Source of the DNA: Phocaeicola coprocola DSM 17136
GTDB lineage: Bacteria > Bacteroidota > Bacteroidia > Bacteroidales > Bacteroidaceae
Direction of reading: 5' to 3'
DNA: 64,000 nucleotides
NCBI RefSeq assembly: GCF_000154845.1
Contig: NZ_DS981470.1
Span: forward strand, 27,258-91,257
Shown here: positions 30,440 through 38,055 of the stretch, one piece after another
Position numbering within the stretch: position 1 is the stretch's first letter
Layout: every line of letters begins with the position of its first letter
The notes under the pieces: model-generated
The model's database searches: none
What the model saw: only the letters and a program-made list of their open reading frames with translations
Told to the model about the DNA's origin: nothing
Translations under genes and position numbers: made by a program

Positions 30440-31822
30440 CTATTTCAGCTTAAATCTTACTTTTTTTACAGGTCTGAGGTAGTATTTTACAGTTCTTCCT
30501 GCATCTATTATACGATTGTTGGCAAAGCTGAAAGTAGACTGTGCATTGTTGCATAAGTAACGTGCTCCGTCGCTATATTTAAAGAATGCAAGTCCGTATT
30601 CACTGATAAATTCATTCAGTTCACTGACCGATCCCTGAAATTGGTTCCGGAACGCTGTAGCTTCTTCCGTTGTAAACATTCTCCATCCTTCTATGCCGTC
30701 TTCTGAATAAGTATCCAGCAAATCCAGAGCATCTGCGGCCAATGTATACCATTGTTCCGGGGCGATGATGATAGCTTCCGCTTCGGTAGAGGAAATACTG
30801 GTAGTCTGCCAGACATAAAAATATCCCCATATACTATCTGCACCAGGCATTTCGGATACGATGAATGTGTCATATTCCGTGTCATTGTCACCAGAACTGT
30901 CTTCTCCTCCGGTATTTCCCGAATTGCCGTCATTTGTCCCTTCATCATTACCGTCATCTTCTCCCTCATCGGGTAAAATCTCATCGAAGCCGAATTCACA
31001 GTCTATTTCCGGTTGCCATCCTTCCGCCTGAAATTCTCCGTCGAGTGTTACTCCGCCTTTATAGTTTCCCGTGAAATGATATGGATAGCCAGCCTTCAGT
31101 GTTGCCTGATATGTATAGCCGTAAGCTTCATTTCCTTGTGAAGACTGAAGATTGATAGACAGATGAGTCTGCGAACTTTCGTTAGGGAACACATACGTTG
31201 CATCGCTGACCCATTGGCTTCCTTCTTTCCGGCAGGGAATAACACATTGTTGTTTGTCGTTTTTATAATCTCCGTTGAATGAAACAGCAGAGCTTACCGG
31301 TGAGACCTTTACTTCGGTAGCTGTTACATCTTGAGGAATACCGTTGAGGGTGAAATTGAGTGAGGCTACTGCATACGAAAGAATGACTGTAATTCGAGTT
31401 GATTGAGTGAGGTTTACACTGGCTTTTCCTATTTGCAGAGGCTCTTCCGAGCAGTTGTCTGTCTTGAGACTGATATAACTGTCGGGAATAATCTCCAGCG
31501 GATACGAATGATCATTCTCGTTGAGGCCAGATAGCAGGATGAGTGTATACTTTCCTTTAGATATGGAAGAACTGAATTCACTTTCTTCTGTAGGAATCGT
31601 TTCACGTACTACACAGTTGTTTTCGTCGTCGAACAGAAAAAGTGAGAGTGGATAATTGATTTTTGCATTGTTACGGCTAGTCACATTTAGCTGTAAGGTG
31701 TACCGTGCTTCCGTCTGTTCATCCTGAACTGTTTCATTTTCTTCCGATTCTAGTTTGTATTCTCCACAGGCACATAGCAGGAAGAAGCAGCTTGTCAATA
31801 AAATACTTTTTGTTAATTTCAT
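30440..31822 (-). CDS. Fimbrillin/Mfa2-like lipoprotein with acidic linker
   Basis: 460 residues. The signal peptide ends in the lipobox LLCAC with lipid Cys19. Residues about 40-265 are a beta-rich region with the TRITVILSYAVASLNFTLNGIP segment recalling FimB/Mfa2 and other fimbrillin-like proteins of Bacteroidales. A very acidic, Gly/Asn-rich linker follows (about 280-315), then a ~140-residue domain with GWRMFTTEEATAF and GARYLCNN, reminiscent of the C-terminal modules of Bacteroides surface lipoproteins. Probably surface exposed; a role as minor pilus or adhesion component is inference, and no other fimbrial genes are near. It ends at the shared terminator. Confidence 0.6.
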   Translation of the reverse strand: MKLTKSILLTSCFFLLCACGEYKLESEENETVQDEQTEARYTLQLNVTSRNNAKINYPLSLFLFDDENNCVVRETIPTEESEFSSSISKGKYTLILLSGLNENDHSYPLEIIPDSYISLKTDNCSEEPLQIGKASVNLTQSTRITVILSYAVASLNFTLNGIPQDVTATEVKVSPVSSAVSFNGDYKNDKQQCVIPCRKEGSQWVSDATYVFPNESSQTHLSINLQSSQGNEAYGYTYQATLKAGYPYHFTGNYKGGVTLDGEFQAEGWQPEIDCEFGFDEILPDEGEDDGNDEGTNDGNSGNTGGEDSSGDNDTEYDTFIVSEMPGADSIWGYFYVWQTTSISSTEAEAIIIAPEQWYTLAADALDLLDTYSEDGIEGWRMFTTEEATAFRNQFQGSVSELNEFISEYGLAFFKYSDGARYLCNNAQSTFSFANNRIIDAGRTVKYYLRPVKKVRFKLK

Positions 31823-31950
31823 GAGTCCCTTCTACTGTTTTTTTCTTTTAGTAACGCTGCTTTTTGAAAAAGTATACGTTTCATTAAAAACTTCTTGAAA
31901 AGGTTCTGAAAAAAACATTATCGAGAGGACCGTAAAATTTGTACAAAAAA

Positions 31951-32041
31951 TAAAAAAACATGCTGATGTTTTCCGGAAAATATCAGCATATTTTTTCGAA
32001 GACATCAGCATGTTTTTCGAGACTATCAGAATGATCTGATA
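31951..32041 (-). terminator. Clustered hairpins after the C26-M19 gene
   Basis: Four related short dyads follow each other: ACATGCTGATGT (31958-31969), TATCAGCATA (31981-31990), ACATCAGCATGT (32002-32013) and an ATCAGA/TCTGAT pair near 32026-32040. The first and third are exact inverses and form a 12-base stem; on the minus strand the array ends in TTTTTTTA. It probably terminates the dipeptidase gene. The stretch 31823-32049 has no other feature. Confidence 0.6.
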
Positions 32042-32049
32042 ATGAGGAA

Positions 32050-33810
32050 CTAATCTTGTTTTTGTACCTCCTCCATTACTCTCAGGAAGTTGCCTCCCCA
32101 AATCAATCGGAGATCGTTCTCGCTGTAACGTTCGTATAACATACGGCGTGTCAGATTGATCAGTTCCGAAGAATCATTACAACCGATAATTCCCCCGTCG
32201 CCGTCGAAGTCGGTTCCGATGCCTACATGCTCTATGCCCATGATGTTGACCATATGATGCAGATGTTCGATTGCATCGCAGATTGTAGCAGGAGCATCTG
32301 TACGCAAGAAGCCACTATACAGACAAACTTGTACGACACCTCCTTTACGGGCAATAGCTTTCAGCTGCTCATCCGTCAGATTTCGTGGGTGGTCACATAA
32401 TGCACGGCTCGAAGAGTGTGAACATACCACTGGCTTGCTGCTTATGTCCAGTGTATCGTAGAAGGTCTGTTCTCCCGCATGCGAGAGATCCACCATCATA
32501 CCAATGCGGTTCATCTCCCGGATAACCTGTTCGCCGAAAGGAGTTACTCCGATGTATTCGTCATTATATCGTGCCGAACCGCAGATATCATTATTTCCGT
32601 TGTGGCAAAGTGTCATGTAAACAACTCCCCGGTTGCGGAAGCGTTCTACATTCGTCAAATCTTTTCCGATAGCATATCCATTTTCTATTCCTAGCATAAT
32701 GGCCTTTTTCCCTTCTCGTTTCAGACGGTATAGATCGGCTGGAGTGTAAGCAATATCTACTGCGGTGCAGTTCATCGCTACCATACGCTCTATTTCGTTC
32801 AGCAACTGGTCGGCTTTGGCTGTAGCGGCAAGTAAGGCTTCGTCAGTACGTTCTTTTTGTGCCAGATAAGCAACCATGATAGTAGCATCCTGCCGTCCTT
32901 CGGTCATTTTGTGTAGATCGACTTTTATTTTGGCATCTCGTGTAGCAAAATTAATGTCTTGTCCGAAAAACATCGGCGTGTCACAGTGAGTGTCCAGAGT
33001 CAGTATACGGCGATGCATCTGCTTGGCTGTACGGAAGGAAGTTGCTTCTTGCAATAACCATTCGAACAGTGGCATCATGTATTCATCACCATTCAGAATG
33101 AAACACTCCGGATGCCATTGTACGCCCAGCATCGATTTGTATTCAGTACTTTCTATGGCTTCTGCTACCTGATCGGCAGCTCGTGCTGAAATACGGAATC
33201 CCGGAGCAGCTTCGTTTATTGCCTGATGATGGAATGAATTGACCGGCAGCGAAGTTGTTTTCATGATTCGTGCCAGCAGACTATCATGTTCTATTTGTAT
33301 GGTGTGTGAGGCGAAAGCTCTGTCCATATCCTGGCTGTGCTTGATACGCTTGCCCTCCATCTGTACATGAATGTCCTGATAGATACTTCCGCCAAGTGCT
33401 ACGTTCATGACTTGCATTCCACGGCAAATGCCTAGTATCGGAATCTGGCGGTTGGCTGCAAGTCGCGTAAGAAGTAGTTCCTGACGATCGCGGAAAGGAT
33501 TGATGTTGTGTAATTCTTTTACTGGCTCTTCTTTCAGGAATAAGGGATTTATATCTGCTCCTCCTGTCAGTAGAAGGCCGTCTAAACTATCGAGAAGGCT
33601 TATCAGAATGTCAGTATTTTCGAAAGGGGGAATAATGAAAGGAGTACCTCCCGCTTTCAGAATGGAAGTATAATATCCGGGAGCAAGTGTTAAATTTCCT
33701 TCACTGAAATTCCCGGTAATTCCTATTACAGGTGCATCTTTATGGTTGGGAAATCGGTTATGGAGCGCATCGTATTCCGCTTCGATGTCAAATGTTTGAA
33801 ACGTTTTCAT
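32050..33810 (-). CDS. Fusion of class I amidotransferase-like hydrolase (C26) and membrane dipeptidase (M19)
   Basis: 586 residues, two enzymes in one chain. Residues about 25-255 are a gamma-glutamyl-gamma-aminobutyrate hydrolase (PuuD/peptidase C26) domain with LLLTGGADINP, the nucleophile in GICRGMQVMNVALGG (Cys near 143) and the His-Glu of VQWHPECF. Residues about 265-586 are a peptidase M19 renal-dipeptidase-like domain with the zinc motif TLDTHCDTP, the HNGNNDICGSARY region, LSHAGEQTFYD, VCSHSSSRALCDHPRNL and GIGTDFDGDGG. Both active sites look complete. There is no signal peptide, so it is cytoplasmic. A likely role is stepwise breakdown of gamma-glutamyl or peptidoglycan-derived peptides. 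It is a lone gene, divergent from ptb-buk. Confidence 0.9.
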   Translation of the reverse strand: MKTFQTFDIEAEYDALHNRFPNHKDAPVIGITGNFSEGNLTLAPGYYTSILKAGGTPFIIPPFENTDILISLLDSLDGLLLTGGADINPLFLKEEPVKELHNINPFRDRQELLLTRLAANRQIPILGICRGMQVMNVALGGSIYQDIHVQMEGKRIKHSQDMDRAFASHTIQIEHDSLLARIMKTTSLPVNSFHHQAINEAAPGFRISARAADQVAEAIESTEYKSMLGVQWHPECFILNGDEYMMPLFEWLLQEATSFRTAKQMHRRILTLDTHCDTPMFFGQDINFATRDAKIKVDLHKMTEGRQDATIMVAYLAQKERTDEALLAATAKADQLLNEIERMVAMNCTAVDIAYTPADLYRLKREGKKAIMLGIENGYAIGKDLTNVERFRNRGVVYMTLCHNGNNDICGSARYNDEYIGVTPFGEQVIREMNRIGMMVDLSHAGEQTFYDTLDISSKPVVCSHSSSRALCDHPRNLTDEQLKAIARKGGVVQVCLYSGFLRTDAPATICDAIEHLHHMVNIMGIEHVGIGTDFDGDGGIIGCNDSSELINLTRRMLYERYSENDLRLIWGGNFLRVMEEVQKQD

Positions 33811-33836
33811 AAGTTAAATATTTCGTAGAAACCAAG

Positions 33837-33844
33837 CAAATATA
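33837..33844 (-). promoter_or_regulatory. -7 box of the C26-M19 gene
   Basis: TATATTTG on the minus strand, 27 bases before the start; no clear -33 box. Confidence 0.45.
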
Positions 33845-33891
33845 GAGATAAATTCAGATTTATTTTTCATATTTGCTAAAAATCTAATGGT

Positions 33892-34812
33892 ATGGAATTG
33901 ATTAGAACCCTAACTCAGCTGGTGAATAATTTGCGTTCGCTTGGTATCCGTCGGCGGGTTGCTGTGGTATGTCCCAATGACCCTCATACAGAATATGTCA
34001 TTATCCGTAGTTTAAGGGAGGAAATAGCCGAATATCTGCTGGTGACCGATGAAGCTCATGTTGAAATCGCTCATAACTTGCGTGCTGCCTCTCCCGATTT
34101 TGTCCGTGTTTATATAACTTCCACTCCCGATGAAGCAGCTGCGCTTGCTGTAGAACTGGTGCGTACGGGAGAGGCTGATATCCTGATGAAAGGACTTATT
34201 AATACAGACAATCTGCTGCGTGCAGTGTTGAAAAAGGAGAAGGGATTGTTACCTCCGGGAGGGGTGTTGAGCCATGTTGCCGTGGCACAGATTCCACTGT
34301 ATCATAAATTACTGCTCTTTTCTGATGCGGCTGTCATTCCTCGTCCGGGACTGTTACAGTTTCGTGCAATGATAGAAAACGATGTTGCCATATGCCGTAA
34401 GCTAGGCAATGACCAGCCTCGTGTGGCGTTAATACATTGCTCTGAAAAAGTCAATGAAAAATTTCCGCATACGTTGGACTATATACAGTTGAAAGAAGAA
34501 GCTCAGTTAGGCCGATTCGGTTCTGTCTTTGTAGACGGACCTATGGATGCCAAGACTGCCTGCGACCGTCATAGTGGTGAGATAAAAGGATTAAGTTCGC
34601 CGGTCATCGGGAATGCCGATATTATGATTTTTCCGAATATCGAGTCGGGCAATACTTTTTATAAAACACTGTCACTTTTTGGTGATGCGAACATGGCAGG
34701 CATGCTTACAGGGACAATAGCTCCGGTAGTTGTACCTTCGCGGAGCGACTCGGGAAATTCTAAATTTTATAGTCTTGCATTGGCATGCATGGCTGGTAAT
34801 CAAAACGATTAA
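33892..34812 (+). CDS. ptb: Phosphate butyryltransferase
   Basis: 306 residues of the phosphate acetyl/butyryltransferase family, converting an acyl-CoA and phosphate to an acyl phosphate. The conserved segments ILMKGLINTDNLLRAVLKKEKGL (about 96-118), GGVLSHVAVAQIP, FSDAAVIPRPGL and DGPMDAKTACDRHSG (about 215-230) are all present, as is PNIESGNTFYKTLSLFG near 250. It lies 12 bases before buk; the two together make acyl phosphate and then ATP. In Bacteroides, which are not butyrate producers, the substrate may be a branched-chain acyl-CoA from amino-acid fermentation; that is inference. Confidence 0.94.
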   Translation: MELIRTLTQLVNNLRSLGIRRRVAVVCPNDPHTEYVIIRSLREEIAEYLLVTDEAHVEIAHNLRAASPDFVRVYITSTPDEAAALAVELVRTGEADILMKGLINTDNLLRAVLKKEKGLLPPGGVLSHVAVAQIPLYHKLLLFSDAAVIPRPGLLQFRAMIENDVAICRKLGNDQPRVALIHCSEKVNEKFPHTLDYIQLKEEAQLGRFGSVFVDGPMDAKTACDRHSGEIKGLSSPVIGNADIMIFPNIESGNTFYKTLSLFGDANMAGMLTGTIAPVVVPSRSDSGNSKFYSLALACMAGNQND

Positions 34813-34824
34813 TATTGATATTAT

Positions 34825-35889
34825 ATGAAAATACTAGTGATCAACCCCGGTTCTACTTCTACCAAACTGGCTGTTTACGAGGATAATGAACAGGTCTGGA
34901 GAAAAAGTGTATTTCATTCTGCAAAAGACTTGTCGGTTTTTCATCATATTAATGAGCAATATGAATATCGTCGCTTGCATGTTACAGAAGCTTTGCGGGA
35001 GGCTGGAATTCCCTTGTGCTTCGATGCTATCATTGCCCGCGGGGGATTACTGAAGCCTACTCCCGGTGGGGTATATCGGATAAATGAGCGTATCAAGCAC
35101 GATTTGTGGCATGCTGATATGGAACACGCTTCCAATCTGGCAGCTCTGATAGCAGATGAACTGGCTGCTTCGGCAGGATGTCCTGCTTTTATTGCAGATC
35201 CGGTAGTCACCGACGAACTGTGTGATGTAGCCAGGCTGACCGGTATTCCGGAGATTCCTCGTATCTCTATTTTCCATGCGTTGAACAGTCGGGCGGTTTC
35301 TCGTAATTATGCAGCCCGGATTGGCAAAAAATACGAGGAGCTTAATCTGATAGTTGTACATCTGGGAGGAGGAATCTCTGTCAGTGCGCATCATTACGGA
35401 AAAGTGATTGACGTAAATAATGCGCTGAACGGGGAAGGACCTTTCAGCCCGGAACGTGCAGGTACAATTCCGGCCAGGCAACTGGTAGATTTGTGCTTCA
35501 GCGGCAAATATACTTATCAGGAAATTCGTAAAATGCTGAATGGCAGAGGAGGCTTGTTGGCTCATCTGGGTACAACCGACGTACCTACTATTGTACGATG
35601 GGCAAATGCCGGCGATAAAAAACATAAACTGGTGCTGGAGTCTATGATTTATACAGTAGCCAAGCAGGTAGGAGCGATGCATGTTGCCTTACACGGACAG
35701 ACAGATGCTGTTATTCTGACCGGAGGAATCGCCAACAACAAATATTGTGTAGCTTTACTTCGTGAATGGCTGGAAGGCATTGCTCGTATTGTAGTTATTC
35801 CTGGTGAGGATGAGATGGGAGCTTTGGCCATGAATGCACTTGGAGCATTGAGAGGAGAACTGCCTTTGCAGGAATATAACCCGCATTGA
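34825..35889 (+). CDS. buk: Butyrate kinase
   Basis: 354 residues of the acetate/butyrate kinase (ASKHA) family. The phosphate-binding MKILVINPGSTSTKLAVYED is at the start, the catalytic region VHLGGGISVSAH near 175-190, GEGPFSPERAGTIP near 206-219 and the adenosine motif ILTGGIANNKYC near 295. It makes ATP from the acyl phosphate produced by the preceding gene. A strong terminator follows, so ptb-buk is a two-gene operon. Confidence 0.95.
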   Translation: MKILVINPGSTSTKLAVYEDNEQVWRKSVFHSAKDLSVFHHINEQYEYRRLHVTEALREAGIPLCFDAIIARGGLLKPTPGGVYRINERIKHDLWHADMEHASNLAALIADELAASAGCPAFIADPVVTDELCDVARLTGIPEIPRISIFHALNSRAVSRNYAARIGKKYEELNLIVVHLGGGISVSAHHYGKVIDVNNALNGEGPFSPERAGTIPARQLVDLCFSGKYTYQEIRKMLNGRGGLLAHLGTTDVPTIVRWANAGDKKHKLVLESMIYTVAKQVGAMHVALHGQTDAVILTGGIANNKYCVALLREWLEGIARIVVIPGEDEMGALAMNALGALRGELPLQEYNPH

Positions 35890-35915
35890 TCGGGAACAAT
35901 AAAGATATAATAAAA

Positions 35916-35974
35916 ATCACAGATTCCATTGGTCCGTTAATGCAAGTATTAATTAAACCAATGGAATCTGTGAT
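35916..35974. terminator. Terminator of ptb-buk
   Basis: Perfect 18-base stem ATCACAGATTCCATTGGT (35916-35933) with its complement (35957-35974) between convergent genes; the loop is AT-rich and the T-run is poor. Confidence 0.75.
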
Positions 35975-36001
35975 TATAAAATAGTTTTCTGATGCAGAAT
36001 T

Positions 36002-36325
36002 TCAAGATCGGGATTCGTATTCATGTTTACGTTTAGGGTTCATGGGAAACCATCCCTTCAGCACCCGTTCTCGCTGCTCGAATATTTCTTTGATGGTCCA
36101 GAAAGAAGAAAAAGAGAATACGCCCAGTAATGTCGATATCAATATGTCACCGATAAGTACCGAACCAATGATACCTGCAATGCCTAGCAGCAGGAACCAC
36201 CACCAGCAACGTGTTCCCCAATAGTATTCGGCTTTAACTACAATAGGATGAAACAGTCCTATTATTAGAAAAGTACATATGCCTATTACTATTCCTTCAA
36301 AATGGAGAGTTGCAAGCCAGTCCAT
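36002..36325 (-). CDS. DUF4491 membrane protein
   Basis: 107 residues with three membrane segments (about 7-25, 42-60 and 60-78) and a basic, hydrophilic C-terminus (RERVLKGWFPMNPKRKHEY). The HFEGIVIGICTFLIIGLFHP start and the YYWGTRCWWWFLLLG segment are those of DUF4491, a Bacteroidales family of unknown function. It follows the Lrp-type regulator by two bases on the same strand and is probably under the same promoter. Confidence 0.82.
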   Translation of the reverse strand: MDWLATLHFEGIVIGICTFLIIGLFHPIVVKAEYYWGTRCWWWFLLLGIAGIIGSVLIGDILISTLLGVFSFSSFWTIKEIFEQRERVLKGWFPMNPKRKHEYESRS

Positions 36326-36327
36326 CC

Positions 36328-36792
36328 TTATTTTTCTTTGCGGATAGGAATTTCCTTCTTAATGCTCTGCTCGAGTGAAATCAGGGTTTCCGTTGCAGTC
36401 ACACCGGGAATTTCCTGAATTCTGGAGTTCAGCAATTCCATCAGATGCTCGTTATCTGTTGAATATAGCTTAGTCAGCATTGTGTACGGACCGGTAGTAA
36501 AATGGCATTCTACAATTTCAGGAATTTTTTCGAGTTCGGCTACTACGCTTTTGTACATGGAACCTTTTTCCAGCTTGATTCCTACATATGTACAAGTGCT
36601 ATATCCCAGGCTTTTGGGATTTACGTGGTAACCCGAACCAATGATAACTCCCAAGTCGATCAATCGCTGTACACGTTGATGAATGGCTGCACGTGAAACA
36701 CCGCAGTCGGCAGCAACGTCTTTAAACGGAATACGAGCATTCTGCGAAATAATTTCCAGAATCTGTTTGTCTAGGTTATCAATTTTTTCCAT
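36328..36792 (-). CDS. Lrp/AsnC family transcriptional regulator
   Basis: 154 residues from the ATG at 36792 (MEKIDNLDKQILEIIS); an in-frame ATG three codons earlier is also possible. N-terminal winged HTH (about 5-60, FKDVAADCGVSRAAIHQRVQRL), C-terminal RAM ligand-binding domain (about 70-145, FTTGPYTMLTKLYS). Members sense amino acids and often control their own operon. Here the regulator is co-transcribed with a DUF4491 membrane protein, which could be its target; no amino-acid enzyme is adjacent. Confidence 0.92.
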   Translation of the reverse strand: MEKIDNLDKQILEIISQNARIPFKDVAADCGVSRAAIHQRVQRLIDLGVIIGSGYHVNPKSLGYSTCTYVGIKLEKGSMYKSVVAELEKIPEIVECHFTTGPYTMLTKLYSTDNEHLMELLNSRIQEIPGVTATETLISLEQSIKKEIPIRKEK

Positions 36793-36822
36793 AATAAGCA
36801 ATCTATATTATCATTTTGTAAG

Positions 36823-36830
36823 CAAATATA
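36823..36830 (-). promoter_or_regulatory. -7 box of the Lrp-type regulator
   Basis: TATATTTG on the minus strand, 31 bases before the start codon. Confidence 0.5.
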
Positions 36831-36906
36831 GGAAAACTTTTTTATAAGTCTTATAAAAGCCGATAAAAAACATGTTTTTTTTACAGAAAAGAACAGAAAA
36901 TATTAG

Positions 36907-37314
36907 CTATTCGTCTACTTCTGCTTTGATTTCGCCTATTTTTCGTCTTCTTTCGAAGGAAAAAGTATCACTATGTGTATCCAGGTATTCCATCGTATAC
37001 AGTGCCTTACGGTATAGTTCTTTTTTCTCTTTGGCAGAGCTTTTTATGGAAGCGTCATAACATAGCAGTTCGGAGAGCATCTCTATCCGTTGAAGGAATT
37101 CCTGCTTGGGAAATTCCGTTTGGAGGTAATGAAGGATGAATTCGGCATCTTGTTCGTAAAAAAAACTTTCAGGCTGGTGAAAATAGGCACGATACATGCT
37201 ATGGATTTCCAGCTGAAGAGTTGATGATTGTTTTTCGGCTTTCTCTTCTTTTAATTTTTCCAAAGCTTCGAAAAACTGTCTGATTAACCGCATAATGTAA
37301 TCTCGTTCCAACAT
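36907..37314 (-). CDS. Small helical protein of unknown function
   Basis: 135 residues, highly charged and predicted all-helical, no signal or membrane segment. The start MLERDYIMRLIRQFFEALEKL resembles DUF6483-type small proteins known from several gut anaerobes; the middle and end (EFILHYLQTEFPKQEF, KKELYRKALYTMEYLD) look like TPR-like helices. It has its own -7 box, is transcribed toward the Lrp operon and has no partner gene. I do not recognise a function. Confidence 0.7.
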   Translation of the reverse strand: MLERDYIMRLIRQFFEALEKLKEEKAEKQSSTLQLEIHSMYRAYFHQPESFFYEQDAEFILHYLQTEFPKQEFLQRIEMLSELLCYDASIKSSAKEKKELYRKALYTMEYLDTHSDTFSFERRRKIGEIKAEVDE

Positions 37315-37341
37315 GATTCTCTCTTTTTATAATTTGACTGG

Positions 37342-37349
37342 CAAATATA
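37342..37349 (-). promoter_or_regulatory. -7 box of the small helical protein gene
   Basis: TATATTTG on the minus strand, 27 bases before the start codon. Confidence 0.5.
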
Positions 37350-37468
37350 GATAGTTTTTTGACAGCTTTTTACTTTTGCAGACGGATGTTTATCACTCCT
37401 TTCTCAGGTGAATACCTTACTTATATATTTTTTTGTGTTAACTTCCCCTGTTGTGTTTTCATTTATCC

Positions 37469-37476
37469 TATCTTTG
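37469..37476 (+). promoter_or_regulatory. -7 box of the Nudix gene
   Basis: TATCTTTG, perfect TAnnTTTG, 30 bases before the start. A second match, TACTTTTG at 37371-37378, lies further upstream; neither has a clear -33 TTTG. Confidence 0.5.
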
Positions 37477-37506
37477 TAGAGTTAAATATTATAAATCTTT
37501 TAAGAT

Positions 37507-38034
37507 ATGCACCCGCTGGATTTGTTTAAATATTGTCCCAAGTGCGGATCCTCTCATTTCGAGATAAGAAATGAGAAAGCAAAAAAATGTGCCGACTGCG
37601 GTTTTACTTATTATTTTAATTCAAGTGCCGCTACGGTTGCTTTTATTTTGAATGCTGGAAATGAGCTTTTGGTATGCCGGAGAGGAAAAGAGCCGGCAAA
37701 GGGAACACTCGACCTTTCGGGAGGTTTTATCGATATGGCAGAAACTGGAGAGGAGGGTGTTGCACGTGAAGTTCGTGAAGAAACCGGTTTACAGGTTGTA
37801 GAGGCAACTTATTTGTTTTCGCTTCCTAATACCTATTTGTATTCTGGTTTTCTGGTACATACCCTCGATTTGTTTTTTCTATGCCGGGTGGCAGATGATA
37901 GCAAATTGCTGGCAATGGATGATGTGGCCGATTCGTTTTGGATGCCTTTGGATCAGGTTCGTCCGGAAGAATTTGGACTGGATTCGGTCCGTCAGGGTGT
38001 TGCTCGTTTTTTAGAAGAGCATAAAAAGAAATAA
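37507..38034 (+). CDS. Nudix hydrolase with N-terminal zinc ribbon
   Basis: 175 residues. The N-terminus has CPKCGS and CADCGF (four cysteines near 9, 12, 26 and 29), a zinc ribbon as in NudC-like proteins; the Nudix box GGFIDMAETGEEGVAREVREETGL-type segment lies near 71-94 with the catalytic REXXEE core intact. Nudix enzymes cleave nucleoside diphosphates linked to another group; the substrate is open, with NADH-type or ADP-ribose compounds plausible. The TPR gene starts 22 bases after its stop, so the two may share a transcript. Confidence 0.9.
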   Translation: MHPLDLFKYCPKCGSSHFEIRNEKAKKCADCGFTYYFNSSAATVAFILNAGNELLVCRRGKEPAKGTLDLSGGFIDMAETGEEGVAREVREETGLQVVEATYLFSLPNTYLYSGFLVHTLDLFFLCRVADDSKLLAMDDVADSFWMPLDQVRPEEFGLDSVRQGVARFLEEHKKK

Positions 38035-38055
38035 GAATAATAATATCTTGCAGAT

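Noticed and set aside
31832..32101. 89-codon minus-strand frame between the lipoprotein and dipeptidase genes
   Set aside because: It overlaps the end of the dipeptidase gene in another frame and consists largely of the hairpin array and AT-rich sequence.
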